From Prochlorococcus marinus str. MIT 0919 (GTDB taxonomy: Bacteria > Cyanobacteriota > Cyanobacteriia > PCC-6307 > Cyanobiaceae): a stretch of DNA of 64,000 nucleotides. The notes under the pieces were generated by a model. The model was given only the letters and a program-made list of their open reading frames with translations, did no database searches and was not told the DNA's origin. Of the stretch, positions 22,703-35,344 are shown one piece after another (the stretch's first letter is position 1; the number at the start of each line of letters is the position of its first letter). The position numbers and the translations under genes are program-made. The DNA is taken from assembly GCF_027359375.1 (NCBI RefSeq), contig NZ_CP114779.1, forward strand, positions 1,116,001-1,180,000, written 5' to 3'.

Positions 22703-22972
22703 ATGGCACTAAAGATGACCATGGATCTAAATGACCCTGAAATTGAATTCTCGGACTTGATTTATGCCTATCAAAGTTGGATTATGGCAGTAATCAATGA
22801 TGAAAAACTAGCTAACGAAGAGAAACTGCTTACTGATGAAATCTCAGATGAAGCACTAACTGCTATGAGATTTTTGTCAGGTGAAGTAACGAGTGCTATT
22901 GAAACCACTTTGGCTCGTGTTTATGGCGTAGATGAAGAAGAATTGAGTTCTATACTTTTCCCAGAAGATTAA
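22703..22972 (+). CDS. Conserved small acidic protein of unknown function
   Basis: The 89-residue product is strongly acidic and helical, with DLIYAYQSWIMAVINDEKL, an ALTAMRFLSGEVTSAIETTLARVYG segment and a final EEELSSILFPED. No known domain is recognised. Met5 or Met7 could be the true start. It is divergent from the preceding gene. Confidence 0.65.
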   Translation: MALKMTMDLNDPEIEFSDLIYAYQSWIMAVINDEKLANEEKLLTDEISDEALTAMRFLSGEVTSAIETTLARVYGVDEEELSSILFPED

Positions 22973-23034
22973 ATGGTGAAAGGCTGCGAGAAATTGCGGC
23001 TTAATCACAAAATCAAGAAAGAACGTAAAAACAC

Positions 23035-23373
23035 TTAATCTCGAATTTTTCTAAAACCAGCTCCGCAAGAACATGCTTCACTACCAGTGGGCACACTAAT
23101 TAAAAACCCTCCTCCGCTTAAATCGGCGTAAAAATTCAATTCCAATCCTTTAAGGAGATCCACTTGGGCTTCTGGGGCATACAAGGTAACACCATCAGTT
23201 CTTGCAATTGGCACACCATTGTTTCGACCCGTCCCAACTCTTATGTGAACCCACCCTTCAGAACAAGTATCTTCAATAAAATCAATATTCATTATGCCTG
23301 GTGTATCTCCACAGGCGGACTGCCTGACCAATTCAGCAGAAGCTTTTGAACTAATCGTGAAAACTTGGTCCAT
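23035..23373 (-). CDS. IscA/HesB (A-type) iron-sulfur carrier-like protein
   Basis: The 112-residue protein has the A-type carrier fold. The three cluster-ligand cysteines are in place: one in DTCSEGW and two in the C-terminal CSCGAGF. The expected GGGFLISVP strand lies between. A-type proteins carry Fe-S clusters from the scaffold to target enzymes. The insertion around GTGRNNGVPIARTDG departs from the standard spacing, so it is a divergent paralogue. An ATG three codons upstream (23382) is an alternative start. The tRNA-Val gene ends only 4 bases before that ATG. Confidence 0.82.
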   Translation of the reverse strand: MDQVFTISSKASAELVRQSACGDTPGIMNIDFIEDTCSEGWVHIRVGTGRNNGVPIARTDGVTLYAPEAQVDLLKGLELNFYADLSGGGFLISVPTGSEACSCGAGFRKIRD

Positions 23374-23386
23374 AAAAAGCATGTAA

Positions 23387-23458
<72 letters not shown>

Positions 23459-23514
23459 GTTAGACAATTGTGCCTTACCAAGCCAGGCTAAGCACAATAA
23501 TTAGTTACAAACTA

Positions 23515-23985
23515 ATGGCTTCTGGCATTGAACATGACCAATCTACAAAATTTTATAGCTTGCCGTTTGGAATCGCCATAGGCATTTTATTTGGATTTAA
23601 GAATGGGATTCTTGCAGGTCTTGCGTTTGCAATCGGAGGTTTATGGCTATCTCCAGATCTGGATACTCGTTCTCTACCTTTAAAAAGATGGGGTATATTA
23701 CAAATAATTTGGTTACCATACAGAAAATTTATTCCTCACAGATCATTTCTTTCACACGGTCCCATCATAGGAACCTCTTTAAGAATATCTTACCTAATAG
23801 TAACTATTGCTTTATTGAAATTATTAATTAATGCTTTCGGAATAGAGCTAAACTTTCTTTCAACTGAAATGGTAGCAAAATTTCTAACACGATATTCAAA
23901 AGAAACTTTATTTATCTTCATTGGCATGGAAGGAAGCGTATGGCTTCACCTAATAAAAGATAAAGTTCGTTCTCGCACTAATTAA
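23515..23985 (+). CDS. DUF2227-like putative metal-binding membrane protein
   Basis: This 156-residue protein (from the ATG at 23515) matches the DUF2227 pattern. It has an early HD-like pair (GIEHDQSTK), GLWLSPDLDTRS, the RKFIPHRSFLSHGPIIGT segment with conserved His residues, and a late HLIKD. Three hydrophobic stretches suggest membrane association. The GTG at 23470 would extend it by 15 residues, but that region lies just outside the tRNA and is less likely coding. The family's function is unknown. Confidence 0.8.
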   Translation: MASGIEHDQSTKFYSLPFGIAIGILFGFKNGILAGLAFAIGGLWLSPDLDTRSLPLKRWGILQIIWLPYRKFIPHRSFLSHGPIIGTSLRISYLIVTIALLKLLINAFGIELNFLSTEMVAKFLTRYSKETLFIFIGMEGSVWLHLIKDKVRSRTN

Positions 23986-24040
23986 TTTCAAAACTTACAT
24001 AGGTAAATCAAACTAATCTTCAAAATTGATTTCTAGCATT

Positions 24041-24835
24041 ATGAAAAGCAACGCGATGATTGAACTTAGGAAAGTAATCTCTAGATTAAGAGATCCACTT
24101 AATGGATGTCCATGGGATATAAAACAAACTCACACTTCACTAATACCTTATGTCCTAGAAGAAGCTTATGAAGTTGTTAATGCGATAGAAAGTAATGATG
24201 AAAAAGGTATGACTGAAGAGCTCGGAGATCTACTATTACAAGTAATATTACATGCCCAAATTGCAGAGGAAGAAAATAGATTTACTTTCGATGATATAGT
24301 AAAAGAATTAAAAAATAAATTAATTAGAAGACACCCAAATATATTTGAAAGTACAAGTAAATTTAAAGGCCTGAGTTGGAGCGAAATTAAAATGCTAGAA
24401 AAAGAGGCAATACAAAGTGAAACTCCTATAACAGATGAAGCTAAGAGAAAAATTAGACAACAGCCTGCTATGAATGGAGCAATATACATATCTTGGAAAG
24501 CAAAGGATTTAGGATTAGAATGGGTTAGCAATGATCATATATGGGATAAATTTAATGAAGAAGTAGAAGAGCTAAAGGAAGCGCTTTTACAGAAAGACAT
24601 GACTAATGCAGAGGAAGAGTTAGGGGATGTAATCTTCACTCTTATAAATATAGCCAGATGGTATAATCTATCTCCAGAAAGGGGGCTTAAAAAAACTAAT
24701 AATAAATTTCTCAATAGATTGTCTTACATGGAATCAAAACTTAAGGGGAAAATTCTTGGGCAATCAAAAAAACAATTAGAATTCCTTTGGCAAGAAGCTA
24801 AAAAAATGATGTCTATAAAAAAGAATATTAATTAG
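24041..24835 (+). CDS. mazG: Nucleoside triphosphate pyrophosphohydrolase MazG
   Basis: MazG hydrolyses NTPs and dNTPs to monophosphates and pyrophosphate, cleaning the nucleotide pool. The protein has two MazG repeats: the first with [14 protein letters not shown] and EEAYE...[10 protein letters not shown], the second with [10 protein letters not shown]...[11 protein letters not shown]. Both carry the acidic EExxE and ExxD Mg-binding motifs. The ATG at 24041 is preferred over the TTG at 24026; Met6 is a further option. It is followed 4 bases later by speE. Confidence 0.93.
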   Translation: MKSNAMIELRKVISRLRDPLNGCPWDIKQTHTSLIPYVLEEAYEVVNAIESNDEKGMTEELGDLLLQVILHAQIAEEENRFTFDDIVKELKNKLIRRHPNIFESTSKFKGLSWSEIKMLEKEAIQSETPITDEAKRKIRQQPAMNGAIYISWKAKDLGLEWVSNDHIWDKFNEEVEELKEALLQKDMTNAEEELGDVIFTLINIARWYNLSPERGLKKTNNKFLNRLSYMESKLKGKILGQSKKQLEFLWQEAKKMMSIKKNIN

Positions 24836-24839
24836 ACTC

Positions 24840-25715
24840 ATGATTAATATTAATGATTTATTTGATGATTTTATGAGAAAATGGGTTGATGAGTATCAAA
24901 ATAATGCTCGTTTTGGTCTAAAAGGTAAAGTAATAATTGAAGAACAAAGTAATTACCAAAAAATAACTATTATTGAAAGTAAGCTCTATGGAAATGCTCT
25001 ACTTTTAGACAATTGCTGGATGACTGCTGAAGGCCAAGAAAAGCAATATCACGAATCTTTAGTCCATCCAGCTTTATGTAGCTCAAAAGAAATTAAGAAA
25101 GCTCTTATCATTGGTGGTGGTGATGGAGGAAGCGCTAGAGAATGTATGAAATATGACATTTTAGATTGTGTTGATTTAGTTGAAATTGACAGCCGTGTAA
25201 TTGAACTAAGTAAACAATATTTACCAAAGATTGGAGGTGACGCTTGGAAAGATAATCGCTTAAATATTTTTATTGAAAATGGCATAGAGTGGGTTAAAAA
25301 TACACCTATTGATTTTTATGATGTTATTATTATTGATAGTTCTGATCCAAAAGGACCTGCTAAAGGATTATTTTCAAAAGAATTTTTTACAAATTGTCGG
25401 CGAATACTAAAGCCAGGAGGTGTGTTAGCAACACAATCTGAATCACCGGAAACCTTCAGAGAATTTCATATTAATACAGTCAAAATGCTTCGTGAAATTT
25501 TCGATTATGCAGACCCTTTATATGGAAACGTACCAATATACCCAAGTGGTTGGTGGAGCTGGACTTTTGCTTCACAAGGTAAGCCAAGATACCACAAACC
25601 AATTATTGAAAGAATGCAAAAAATTACTGAGTCTTGCGAAATTTGGAGTCCTCGTTGGCAAGAAGGTGCATTTAATAGTATTCCTGCTTTTCTTGAAAGA
25701 GAGTTAAATCTATGA
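24840..25715 (+). CDS. speE: Spermidine synthase SpeE
   Basis: SpeE transfers an aminopropyl group from decarboxylated S-adenosylmethionine to putrescine. The 291-residue protein has the polyamine synthase core: [20 protein letters not shown], the glycine-rich [10 protein letters not shown], the [14 protein letters not shown] catalytic Asp loop and the C-terminal WSWTFAS. The stop overlaps the speB start as ATGA, so they are translationally coupled. Confidence 0.95.
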   Translation: MININDLFDDFMRKWVDEYQNNARFGLKGKVIIEEQSNYQKITIIESKLYGNALLLDNCWMTAEGQEKQYHESLVHPALCSSKEIKKALIIGGGDGGSARECMKYDILDCVDLVEIDSRVIELSKQYLPKIGGDAWKDNRLNIFIENGIEWVKNTPIDFYDVIIIDSSDPKGPAKGLFSKEFFTNCRRILKPGGVLATQSESPETFREFHINTVKMLREIFDYADPLYGNVPIYPSGWWSWTFASQGKPRYHKPIIERMQKITESCEIWSPRWQEGAFNSIPAFLERELNL

Positions 25716-26596
25716 AACTTTCTAAAAGTCCAAAGTTTAATACAGATGGTCCCATATTTATGGGCAGTCAAAGCAATCCAAAAAATTGCAAGATAGGCAT
25801 TTGTGGTATCCCTTACGATGGAACTACATCATTTAGGCCAGGTACTCGTTTTGGACCATCTGAAATCAAAAATGTTAGTAATAGTATTGAGTCATTTTGC
25901 CCGCAATTAGGGCTTGATCTTGAAGAAATAAAATATATAGATTTTGGATCTTTAGAAATTCCTCATGGTGCACCTGAACCTGTAATTAATTTGGTCAAGG
26001 AAGCAACAAATAGCATTCTTTCCCAAGGAATAAAACCACTATTACTTGGCGGAGAACATTCAATTACTATAGGGTCAATAAAATCAATAATTGAAAAGTA
26101 TCCAGATGTTATTGTTTTACAATTAGATGCACATGCAGATCTTAGAAGTGAATGGCTTGGCTCATGTTATAACCACGCGTGTGTAATAAGAAGATGTTTA
26201 GAAATTCTACCAAGCAAAACACTTTTTCAAGTAGCCATCCGTAGTGGAACTCGTGAAGAGTTTAAAGAAATGAAAGCAGATAATCGATTAGTTGAACTCA
26301 AAGTTGGTGAGCCAGCAAATAATCTTTATGAGATACTTAAACCCTTTAAAAATAAGCCTATTTATCTAACAATAGATCTAGATTGGTTTGACCCAAGTGT
26401 TTTACCTGGCACAGGAACTCCGGAACCGGGTGGTTTTTTTTGGCAAGATTTTGCAGCAGTAATAAATGTTATTCAAGAGCATAGAATTATTGGAGCAGAT
26501 ATAGTTGAATTATCCCCTATCTTAGATAACTCTGGAATTAGCAGTGTTCTTGCTGCTAAAGTAACGAGAAGTTTAATAATGTTAATGTCTCTGTAA
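25712..26596 (+). CDS. speB: Agmatinase / ureohydrolase SpeB
   Basis: This ureohydrolase (294 residues) most likely converts agmatine to putrescine and urea, supplying SpeE next door. All Mn ligands are visible: [17 protein letters not shown] and [21 protein letters not shown]. Other ureohydrolases (guanidino-acid hydrolases, arginase) share these motifs, but the ATGA overlap with speE supports a polyamine role. No arginine decarboxylase gene is in the window. Confidence 0.9.
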   Translation: MKLSKSPKFNTDGPIFMGSQSNPKNCKIGICGIPYDGTTSFRPGTRFGPSEIKNVSNSIESFCPQLGLDLEEIKYIDFGSLEIPHGAPEPVINLVKEATNSILSQGIKPLLLGGEHSITIGSIKSIIEKYPDVIVLQLDAHADLRSEWLGSCYNHACVIRRCLEILPSKTLFQVAIRSGTREEFKEMKADNRLVELKVGEPANNLYEILKPFKNKPIYLTIDLDWFDPSVLPGTGTPEPGGFFWQDFAAVINVIQEHRIIGADIVELSPILDNSGISSVLAAKVTRSLIMLMSL

Positions 26597-26620
26597 AAGT
26601 AAAACAAATATTACTAAAAA

Positions 26621-26872
26621 TTAACGCTCCAAAATGGTCAAAGTCGATTCTAATTCTAATTGAGTATCAGAATCTCTAGAAAAATCTTGAAGGTTGGGCA
26701 AGGTTGGTTCTTTACTAGACCAATGATGGCAAAAAGCATATTGAGAAATTTCAGGATGAACTTTGATATTTCTGAGCAAGCACCATCCATATGCATTGGC
26801 TTGGCCCAACATGCAATGATTACAGGTCTTACAGCATTCTTTTCCGGACATTGAATTTGCTCCAAGACTCAT
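26621..26872 (-). CDS. Small Cys-rich protein, possible metal binding
   Basis: This 83-residue product has six cysteines in its first 50 residues (CCKTCNHC, then GWC and FCHHW). The spacing is consistent with a bound zinc or Fe-S site. The C-terminal third is acidic and lacks Cys. I do not recognise a named family. It is convergent with speB and divergent from gcvT. A start at Met8 would keep all the cysteines. Confidence 0.6.
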   Translation of the reverse strand: MSLGANSMSGKECCKTCNHCMLGQANAYGWCLLRNIKVHPEISQYAFCHHWSSKEPTLPNLQDFSRDSDTQLELESTLTILER

Positions 26873-26977
26873 AGGTTAGATAAAGTTTTAAAATTAGGCC
26901 ACGAATCATTAACTTCCAAAAAAAACCAAGTAGTTAATAACCAATCAAAGCTCCTGGCACCTCATTCTTCAAAACAA

Positions 26978-28108
26978 ATGGAATATTTAAAAACTCCTTT
27001 AAATCAAAAATGCCTAGACCAAGGAGCGCGTTTAGTTCCATTTGCTGGATGGGAAATGCCTGTCCAATTTGCTGGGCTAATGAATGAACACAATGCAGTT
27101 AGGAAAAATGCTGGTTTATTTGACGTGTCTCATATGGGTGTAATTTCAATTAAAGGACTGAATGCCAAAGATGAAATACAAAAACTAGTTCCTACAGATC
27201 TATATCGGATTGGTACTGGAGAAGCCTGCTACACAGTTCTTTTAAATGACCATGGTGGAATCATTGATGACCTCATCATTTACGACTTAGGAATAGATGG
27301 TGAAAATCAAGACTGCCTAATGTTAATAATCAATGCAGCTTGCAAGGAATCCGATATCAATTGGTTCAAAAAGAATTTAAACCTTGACAAGATCACCGTT
27401 AATAATGCAAAAAAAGACCCTGTTCTCCTTGCATTGCAAGGGCCCAAAGCAGAACATTATCTAATTAAAATACTTGGAGATGTTGTACATAAATCATTAA
27501 AAGATCTTCCTCCTTTTGGGCATAAAACCATAAATTATCAATTCAAGGATATGGAAGAAAGTGCCTCATTATTCATTGCAAGAACTGGGTATACAGGAGA
27601 AAAAGGATATGAAATACTCTTGGAATCTGAACCAGGAAATATTCTGTGGGACGAACTTATCAATGCAGGGGTTACACCATGTGGATTAGGCGCAAGAGAT
27701 ACATTACGCTTAGAGGCTGCTATGCATCTTTTTGGAAATGATATCAACGAAAACACTACCCCTTTAGAAGCTGGCCTAGGATGGTTAGTTCATCTAGAAA
27801 TGCCTAAAAAATTTATCGGACGTGAAGCGCTGGAAAAGCAAAGTCAACATGGCTTAACTAAGAAATTGGTTGGTTTAGAAATCCAAGGTCGAGCCATTGC
27901 TCGCAAAGACTATCCAATTTTCTACAACAATCAAAAAATTAGTCAGATCACTAGTGGAAGCTGGTCCCCAACTCTTGAAAAGCCTATCGCGCTAGCCTAT
28001 TTACCAAAAGAGTTAACTAAATTGGGTGATGAAGTGAATGTCCAAATTAGAGATAAACTTTATCCCGCGATGGTTGTAAAAAAACCTTTCTATCGCAGTG
28101 TTTCCTGA
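26978..28108 (+). CDS. gcvT: Aminomethyltransferase (T-protein) GcvT
   Basis: GcvT releases ammonia from the aminomethyl-lipoyl GcvH and moves the methylene carbon to tetrahydrofolate. The 376-residue protein has FAGWEMPVQF, FDVSHMGV, the LLNDHGGIIDDLI segment with the catalytic Asp, GLGARDTLRLEAAM and PLEAGLGWLVHLE. Length is normal. It lies on the opposite strand and about 20 kb from gcvP-gcvH. The 105-base leader shows no glycine riboswitch. Confidence 0.96.
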   Translation: MEYLKTPLNQKCLDQGARLVPFAGWEMPVQFAGLMNEHNAVRKNAGLFDVSHMGVISIKGLNAKDEIQKLVPTDLYRIGTGEACYTVLLNDHGGIIDDLIIYDLGIDGENQDCLMLIINAACKESDINWFKKNLNLDKITVNNAKKDPVLLALQGPKAEHYLIKILGDVVHKSLKDLPPFGHKTINYQFKDMEESASLFIARTGYTGEKGYEILLESEPGNILWDELINAGVTPCGLGARDTLRLEAAMHLFGNDINENTTPLEAGLGWLVHLEMPKKFIGREALEKQSQHGLTKKLVGLEIQGRAIARKDYPIFYNNQKISQITSGSWSPTLEKPIALAYLPKELTKLGDEVNVQIRDKLYPAMVVKKPFYRSVS

Positions 28109-28181
28109 CAAAATCATTATTTTTCAAGGTTAAAAACGATCACTATGGGAAACTCATTATTTGTTCTACTACGTAAATGCC

Positions 28182-30002
28182 ATGCGCAGTAATTACTGTG
28201 GAGAGCTGCGCACGAAGCACATTACCTCCAAAGTTCAACTATGTGGATGGGTAGATCGCTGCAGAGACCATGGCGGCGTAATTTTCATAGACCTACGAGA
28301 TTCGAGTGGGACAATTCAAATCACAGTCGACCCTGATCAAGGCAACGATTTATTTACTATTGCAGAGGGTCTAAAGAATGAAACAGTACTTTTAATAACT
28401 GGACAAGTGAGGTCAAGGCCTAAGGAATCAACAAACAAAAAAATCCCAACTGGAGAGATAGAAGTTTTAGCTGATTTTATAAAAATATTAAATCCTGTCT
28501 TTAGCAATTTACCTTTTCCTATTTCTATTCATGATGAACAACCTATTAAAGAAGAAATAAGGCTCAAGTACAGATACCTAGATCTACGAAGAGAAAGAAT
28601 GAACAAAAATCTTCGTTTAAGACATAAAACAATTAAAGCAGCGAGAAATTTCCTTGAAAATGAAGGCTTTATAGAAGTAGAAACACCTATCCTTACTCGT
28701 TCAACTCCTGAAGGAGCTAGAGACTATCTAGTACCTTCAAGAGTATGTGAAGGGGAATGGTTTGCCTTGCCACAATCTCCTCAAATCTTCAAGCAACTGC
28801 TAATGATTGGAGGTATTGAACGTTATTACCAAATTGCGAGATGCTTTCGTGATGAAGACTTGAGATCAGATAGGCAGCCAGAGTTCACACAATTAGATAT
28901 CGAAATGAGTTTTATGGATCAAGAAGAAATTTTGAATCTAAATGAAAAGTTAATTGCCTCAATCTGGAAAACAATTAAAGGAATTACTTTAGAAGTACCT
29001 TTTCCAAGATTGTCATGGCAGGAAAGTATGGATCGATTTGGAACTGATAGGCCCGATACAAGATACGGAATGGAGCTAAAAAATGTAAGTATTATATTGG
29101 AAAAAATCGGATTTAAAGTATTTTCAAACGCCGTTAAAAATGGAGGCTCCGTAAAATGTATAACAGTAACTGGTGGAAATAAGTTAATTAGTAATGTACG
29201 GATTAAGCCAGGTGGCGATATCTTTAATGAAGCCCAAAAAGCTGGTGCTAAAGGCTTAGCGTTTATTAGGGTTCGTGAAAATTATGAAATAGATACTATT
29301 GGTGCAATCAAAGACAATCTGACCGACTCTCAAAAAACTAATCTTCTTGAAACCACAAATGCCAAGCCTGGTGATTTAATACTTTTTGGAGCCGGGGAAA
29401 GCACAATAGTTAACAAAACATTGGATAGAGTGAGACAATTTCTTGCAAGAGAACTTGATTTAATACCTTCAGATCAAGAAGAAAGCAAATGGAATTTCCT
29501 TTGGGTTATAGATTTCCCGATGTTTGAATTCAATAAAGAAGAAAATCGTTTAGAAGCTATGCACCACCCCTTTTGCGCTCCAAATATTGATGATATCAGT
29601 AATGATTCGAATTTATGGTCAGAGAAGCTCCCTCAATCTCGAGCGCAAGCATATGATCTTGTTTTAAATGGATTAGAGCTTGGTGGAGGATCGCTACGCA
29701 TTCATAACCCTCAACTACAACGGAAAGTACTTGAGACAATAGGATTGTCCAAAGAAAATATGTCTGAACAGTTTGGATTCCTAATCAATGCTTTAGAAAT
29801 GGGAGCACCACCCCATGGAGGTCTCGCATTTGGCATAGATAGGATAGTCATGCTCTTGGCAAAGGAAGAATCAATAAGAGATACTATGGCTTTTCCAAAA
29901 ACTCAACAGGCAAGATGCCTAATGGCTCAAGCACCAAACTATGTAAGTCAAAGACAATTAAAAGAACTTCATATAACCAGCACTTTTGAAGAGACTGAAT
30001 AA
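28182..30002 (+). CDS. aspS: Aspartyl-tRNA synthetase AspS
   Basis: AspS charges tRNA-Asp, and in bacteria lacking AsnS also tRNA-Asn (the non-discriminating form). From the ATG at 28182 it is 606 residues, normal for the bacterial type. It has the N-terminal OB-fold ([23 protein letters not shown]), class II motif 2 ([20 protein letters not shown]), the GAD insertion domain and motif 3 [13 protein letters not shown]. The upstream TTG at 28161 is less likely. The next gene is pyrG, 102 bases on. Confidence 0.96.
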   Translation: MRSNYCGELRTKHITSKVQLCGWVDRCRDHGGVIFIDLRDSSGTIQITVDPDQGNDLFTIAEGLKNETVLLITGQVRSRPKESTNKKIPTGEIEVLADFIKILNPVFSNLPFPISIHDEQPIKEEIRLKYRYLDLRRERMNKNLRLRHKTIKAARNFLENEGFIEVETPILTRSTPEGARDYLVPSRVCEGEWFALPQSPQIFKQLLMIGGIERYYQIARCFRDEDLRSDRQPEFTQLDIEMSFMDQEEILNLNEKLIASIWKTIKGITLEVPFPRLSWQESMDRFGTDRPDTRYGMELKNVSIILEKIGFKVFSNAVKNGGSVKCITVTGGNKLISNVRIKPGGDIFNEAQKAGAKGLAFIRVRENYEIDTIGAIKDNLTDSQKTNLLETTNAKPGDLILFGAGESTIVNKTLDRVRQFLARELDLIPSDQEESKWNFLWVIDFPMFEFNKEENRLEAMHHPFCAPNIDDISNDSNLWSEKLPQSRAQAYDLVLNGLELGGGSLRIHNPQLQRKVLETIGLSKENMSEQFGFLINALEMGAPPHGGLAFGIDRIVMLLAKEESIRDTMAFPKTQQARCLMAQAPNYVSQRQLKELHITSTFEETE

Positions 30003-30086
30003 ATTCATATTGATTAATCAGCTCAAAACGATACTTACAAGAAATCTTGAATTTTCTTGGTCTTATCAATGATTGAGGTAACTTAA

Positions 30087-31759
<1,673 letters not shown>

Positions 31760-31760
<1 letters not shown>

Positions 31761-32431
31761 TGACAACATCACTACCTGTAGTGGAACGTTTTCATTCAAT
31801 TCAAGGAGAAGGTGCTCATTCAGGAAGAAGTGCTTTTTTTATTAGGCTTGCAAAATGCAAAGTAGGTTGTTCCTGGTGCGATACGAAAGAATCATGGTCA
31901 GAAACATCTCATCCTAAGATTAAAGTCAATGAACTAGCTAAAGAAGCAGCAAAAGCACATTCTCGAGGTGCTGCTTTTCTCGTTATCACTGGGGGAGAAC
32001 CATTGCATCACAATCTCAATCCATTATGCAAAGCTTTAGAAAGTGAGCTTTCATTTTTCAACAAGGGAAATATGCCGATTCATCTAGAAACAAGTGGAGT
32101 AGATACTATTAGTGGATCACCTGATTGGATTACACTTTCCCCAAAAAGGCATTTCCCTCCCAAAAAAGAACTGTTAGAAGCATGTCATGAAATTAAGGTA
32201 GTTATTCATTCAAAAAAAGATATTTATTTTGCAGAGCAAATGGCCAAGTTGGCTACTGATACTAAGAAAAATGCAAGTAAGTGTAAGAGCAAAATATTAA
32301 TGGAACCAATTCTTTTTTTACAGCCAGGGTGGAAACATAAAGAAGGGAAGGCATTGGCTATTGATCATGTGATCAATAATCCTAAATGGAGGCTCAGTTT
32401 ACAAACACATAAATGGTTAAACTTAGATTAA
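31760..32431 (+). CDS. queE: 7-carboxy-7-deazaguanine synthase QueE
   Basis: QueE is the radical SAM enzyme that makes 7-carboxy-7-deazaguanine on the way to preQ0 and queuosine. The 223-residue protein has the substrate-binding SIQGEGAHSGRSAFFIRL, the cluster motif CKVGCSWC (CX3CX2C) near residue 34, and the SAM-binding VITGGEPLHH. It is close to the usual short length for QueE. Genes for QueC follow and PyrG precedes. Confidence 0.94.
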
Positions 32432-32495
32432 TATAGAGTTAGTGAGATTAGTTTTATTCATTTAAAAGAAGACTTCCCTCTTCTAACAAATAAGA

Positions 32496-33176
32496 ATGTC
32501 GACAAAGAACTCTTCTATATCTATTGCATTAATTTCTGGTGGCCTAGACTCAGCAACAGCTGCTGCGATGGCGATTGAATCTGGGCATAAGGTAATAGGA
32601 CTTTCTTTTAATTATGGGCAAAGGCATAAACGTGAATTAAAAGCAGCTGTAGCGCTAGCCTCACATTTAAAGCTAATTGACCATGAAATTATCAACATAA
32701 ATTTAGCCCAGTGGGGAGGATCTTCTTTGACTGATTACACTCAATCAATTCCTAAAGAAGGTGTTGTTCCAGGTAAAATTCCTAATACTTATGTTCCTGG
32801 TCGAAATACAGTTTTCATCGCCATTGGTCTCAGCCTTGCCGAGGCTCGAGGAGCTAATCAACTTATCCTTGGTATAAATGCTATGGATTACTCAGGTTAT
32901 CCGGATTGTAGACCGGACTATCTCAAATCATTTCAAGCCCTTGCAAACCTTTCTAGTAAAGCCGGCCGGGAAGGTAAAGCACCCAAGCTGCTTGCTCCAC
33001 TTATGTACATGAACAAAATAGAGATTGTGAAAGAAGCACTAAGGCTAGAGATCCCAATTAATCAAACTTGGAGTTGTTATAGCGAATTAGAAAAAGCATG
33101 TGGCCTATGTGACAGTTGTCGTATCAGGAATGAAGCCCTGGTGCAAGCTGGCAGGTCAGATCTTTGCTCGAAATGA
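32496..33176 (+). CDS. queC: 7-cyano-7-deazaguanine synthase QueC
   Basis: QueC converts 7-carboxy-7-deazaguanine to preQ0 with ATP and ammonia. The 226-residue protein has the PP-loop [10 protein letters not shown] near residue 15, [19 protein letters not shown], and the zinc-binding C-terminus with [18 protein letters not shown]. It follows queE by 64 bases, so the two preQ0 enzymes sit side by side. The pabB start overlaps its 3' end. Confidence 0.96.
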   Translation: MSTKNSSISIALISGGLDSATAAAMAIESGHKVIGLSFNYGQRHKRELKAAVALASHLKLIDHEIININLAQWGGSSLTDYTQSIPKEGVVPGKIPNTYVPGRNTVFIAIGLSLAEARGANQLILGINAMDYSGYPDCRPDYLKSFQALANLSSKAGREGKAPKLLAPLMYMNKIEIVKEALRLEIPINQTWSCYSELEKACGLCDSCRIRNEALVQAGRSDLCSK

Positions 33177-34504
33177 AGAAGCTTATTACTCCCATTAGAA
33201 AATTAGCTCGCAAATGGCATGACCCTGCATACATAGCCAATAATTTAATTCAAAGTTTTGGAGAAAAAGGTTTTATATGGCTTGATAGTGATGGGAGCTC
33301 GACTGGACGATGGACAGTTCTAGCGACTAATCCTACTGAACAAATTTGTTGTAGCGAATACAGCCCCACGCAACAAAAACAAAACCCATTTGAATTACTA
33401 AGAAATTTAAAAGCAGGTCATTGGACTGGCTGGCTTAGTTATGAAGCTGGGGTATGGATAGAGCCAAATAATCCATGGAAAAAAGACGCAATGGCAACGT
33501 TGTGGATTGCCAGGCATGACCCAGTAATAAAATTTGATCTCATTGATAAGCAAATATGGATAGAAGGTACTAACCCGCAGCAAGTAGAAAGTCTTGATAG
33601 ATGGCTACAAAACTTAAGGCATGAGAATAATCAAAATGATCTATCAAAGAAAATAGGAATCCCAGTAAATTCTTGGAAGTGGTTAATCAACAAAACGGAT
33701 TTTGCTGCAAAAGTAAATTTAATAAAGAAATTGATTAGAGCAGGTGATATTTTTCAGGCAAATCTTGCTACATCTTGCACAACTCAAAAACCTTCAGAAA
33801 TTTTTGCTATTGATCTGTTTCAAAAGCTACGTCAAATTTCTCCAGCACCATTCTCAGGAATAATTATTGCTGGAGATAAAGCAATAGGAGAAGCTGTAAT
33901 CTCTACATCTCCAGAACGATTTCTTCAAGTTGATCCAAGTGGATTAGTAGAAACAAGGCCTATCAAAGGGACACGTCCACGGAACAACAATCCTCAGGTA
34001 GATGCTGATATGGCAGCACAACTTGTTTGTAGTCAAAAGGATCGAGCAGAAAATATAATGATTGTCGATTTGCTAAGAAATGATCTTGGAAAAGTGTGTG
34101 AATCGGGCAGTATAAAAGTCACACAATTAGCGGGCCTAGAAAGCTATGCTCAAGTACATCATCTCACTTCTGTAATACACGGGACTCTAAAAACTGGCAA
34201 AACCTGGATTGATCTTCTAGAAGCATGCTGGCCCGGAGGTTCTATTAGTGGTGCTCCCAAAGTTAGAGCATGTCAACGAATAGATGAACTTGAGCCTACT
34301 GCACGGGGGCCATACTGTGGTTCATTTATTCATATTGATTGGGATGGTCAATTCGATAGCAATATTCTTATTAGATCACTAATGGTAAATGGATCAACAC
34401 TTCGAATTAATGCTGGTTGCGGTATTGTTGCGGACTCAGATGCTGAAAACGAGGTCGAAGAGTTAAAATGGAAATTGATGCCAATATTGAAGGCTTTGGA
34501 ATAA
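33173..34504 (+). CDS. pabB: Aminodeoxychorismate synthase component I PabB
   Basis: PabB turns chorismate and ammonia into 4-amino-4-deoxychorismate for folate. The chorismate-binding domain is clear: [18 protein letters not shown], the [11 protein letters not shown] segment and [17 protein letters not shown], then [11 protein letters not shown]. Use of the ATG at 33173 (overlapping the queC stop as ATGA) is preferred to the TTG at 33164. PabB rather than TrpE is chosen because pabC follows immediately. No glutaminase (PabA) domain is fused. Confidence 0.9.
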   Translation: MKKLITPIRKLARKWHDPAYIANNLIQSFGEKGFIWLDSDGSSTGRWTVLATNPTEQICCSEYSPTQQKQNPFELLRNLKAGHWTGWLSYEAGVWIEPNNPWKKDAMATLWIARHDPVIKFDLIDKQIWIEGTNPQQVESLDRWLQNLRHENNQNDLSKKIGIPVNSWKWLINKTDFAAKVNLIKKLIRAGDIFQANLATSCTTQKPSEIFAIDLFQKLRQISPAPFSGIIIAGDKAIGEAVISTSPERFLQVDPSGLVETRPIKGTRPRNNNPQVDADMAAQLVCSQKDRAENIMIVDLLRNDLGKVCESGSIKVTQLAGLESYAQVHHLTSVIHGTLKTGKTWIDLLEACWPGGSISGAPKVRACQRIDELEPTARGPYCGSFIHIDWDGQFDSNILIRSLMVNGSTLRINAGCGIVADSDAENEVEELKWKLMPILKALE

Positions 34505-35344
34505 GTGAGACCTAATAAATCTATAGGATGGATAAATGGAAATTGGGGCTTGCCACATGACTTGAAAATTTCTATTAATGATAGGGGGCTGAATTTTAGC
34601 GATGGAATATTCGAAACTATTTATGTAGAAAATGGACATTTAGTACTACTGACTGAACATTTCAATCGTTTAACAAAAAATGCTAAGTTATTAGGAATGG
34701 AAACACCTCCTCAATTGGAGTCGTTACAAAAAATTCTGCACGAAGGTATTGAAAAATGCTGTTTAAAGAATAATAGTGGATCAATTAGACTAAATTGGAG
34801 CAGAGGAGAAAATACTAGTAGAGGAATCGATTTACATCAAAGTAAAAGAAAAGAATTAACGAGTCAATTATGGATAGAGATTAATCAAATAAAACCTAAT
34901 TTTAATCCAGTCTCTACAATGATTAGTCAATACGAGAAAAGAAATGCAAGTAGTGTATTAAGTCAATGCAAAACACTGAATTACATTCAATCAATCCAAG
35001 CAAGAAGAGAGGCTCAAGAAGCTGGGTTTCATGATGCTTTACTTGTCAGCACTACTGATGAAATTTGTTGTGGAACCACATCAAACATTATAGTGAAGCG
35101 AAGAAATCAATTCTTAACTCCAAGACTAGAAAGTGGCTGCTTAGCAGGTGTCATGCGGGCACAAGCTTTAAAAAAAGGAATAATCCAAGAAGCTAAGCTT
35201 TCAATTGACCCAGAAGAAGATGATGAATGGCTTCTAATCAATAGTCTGAGTTGTCGCGCAATTTCTAGAATAAATAAAATACCAACTAAATTATTTACAG
35301 ACCCTGAAAGTTTCTGGAGATCATTATTTACCAAGAACGATTAA
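34505..35344 (+). CDS. pabC: Aminodeoxychorismate lyase PabC (class IV aminotransferase fold)
   Basis: PabC removes pyruvate from aminodeoxychorismate to give p-aminobenzoate. The 279-residue class IV PLP protein has NDRGLNFSDGIFETI, the PLP lysine in CKTLNYIQSI near residue 158 and the glycine-rich turn GCLAGVMRAQAL. The GTG start directly abuts the pabB stop (TAAGTG), so they are coupled. A branched-chain aminotransferase is less likely given the neighbour. Confidence 0.88.
   Translation: MRPNKSIGWINGNWGLPHDLKISINDRGLNFSDGIFETIYVENGHLVLLTEHFNRLTKNAKLLGMETPPQLESLQKILHEGIEKCCLKNNSGSIRLNWSRGENTSRGIDLHQSKRKELTSQLWIEINQIKPNFNPVSTMISQYEKRNASSVLSQCKTLNYIQSIQARREAQEAGFHDALLVSTTDEICCGTTSNIIVKRRNQFLTPRLESGCLAGVMRAQALKKGIIQEAKLSIDPEEDDEWLLINSLSCRAISRINKIPTKLFTDPESFWRSLFTKND

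Noticed and set aside
26873-26977. Looked for a glycine riboswitch in the leader of gcvT.
   Set aside because: The leader is AT-rich and lacks the conserved GGAGAG-type and pairing blocks. The gap is too short for the tandem aptamer as well.
30038-30059. Inverted repeat CAAGAAA/TTTCTTG after aspS as a terminator.
   Set aside because: The stem is seven AT-rich pairs and no U-tract follows, so an intrinsic terminator is not supported.
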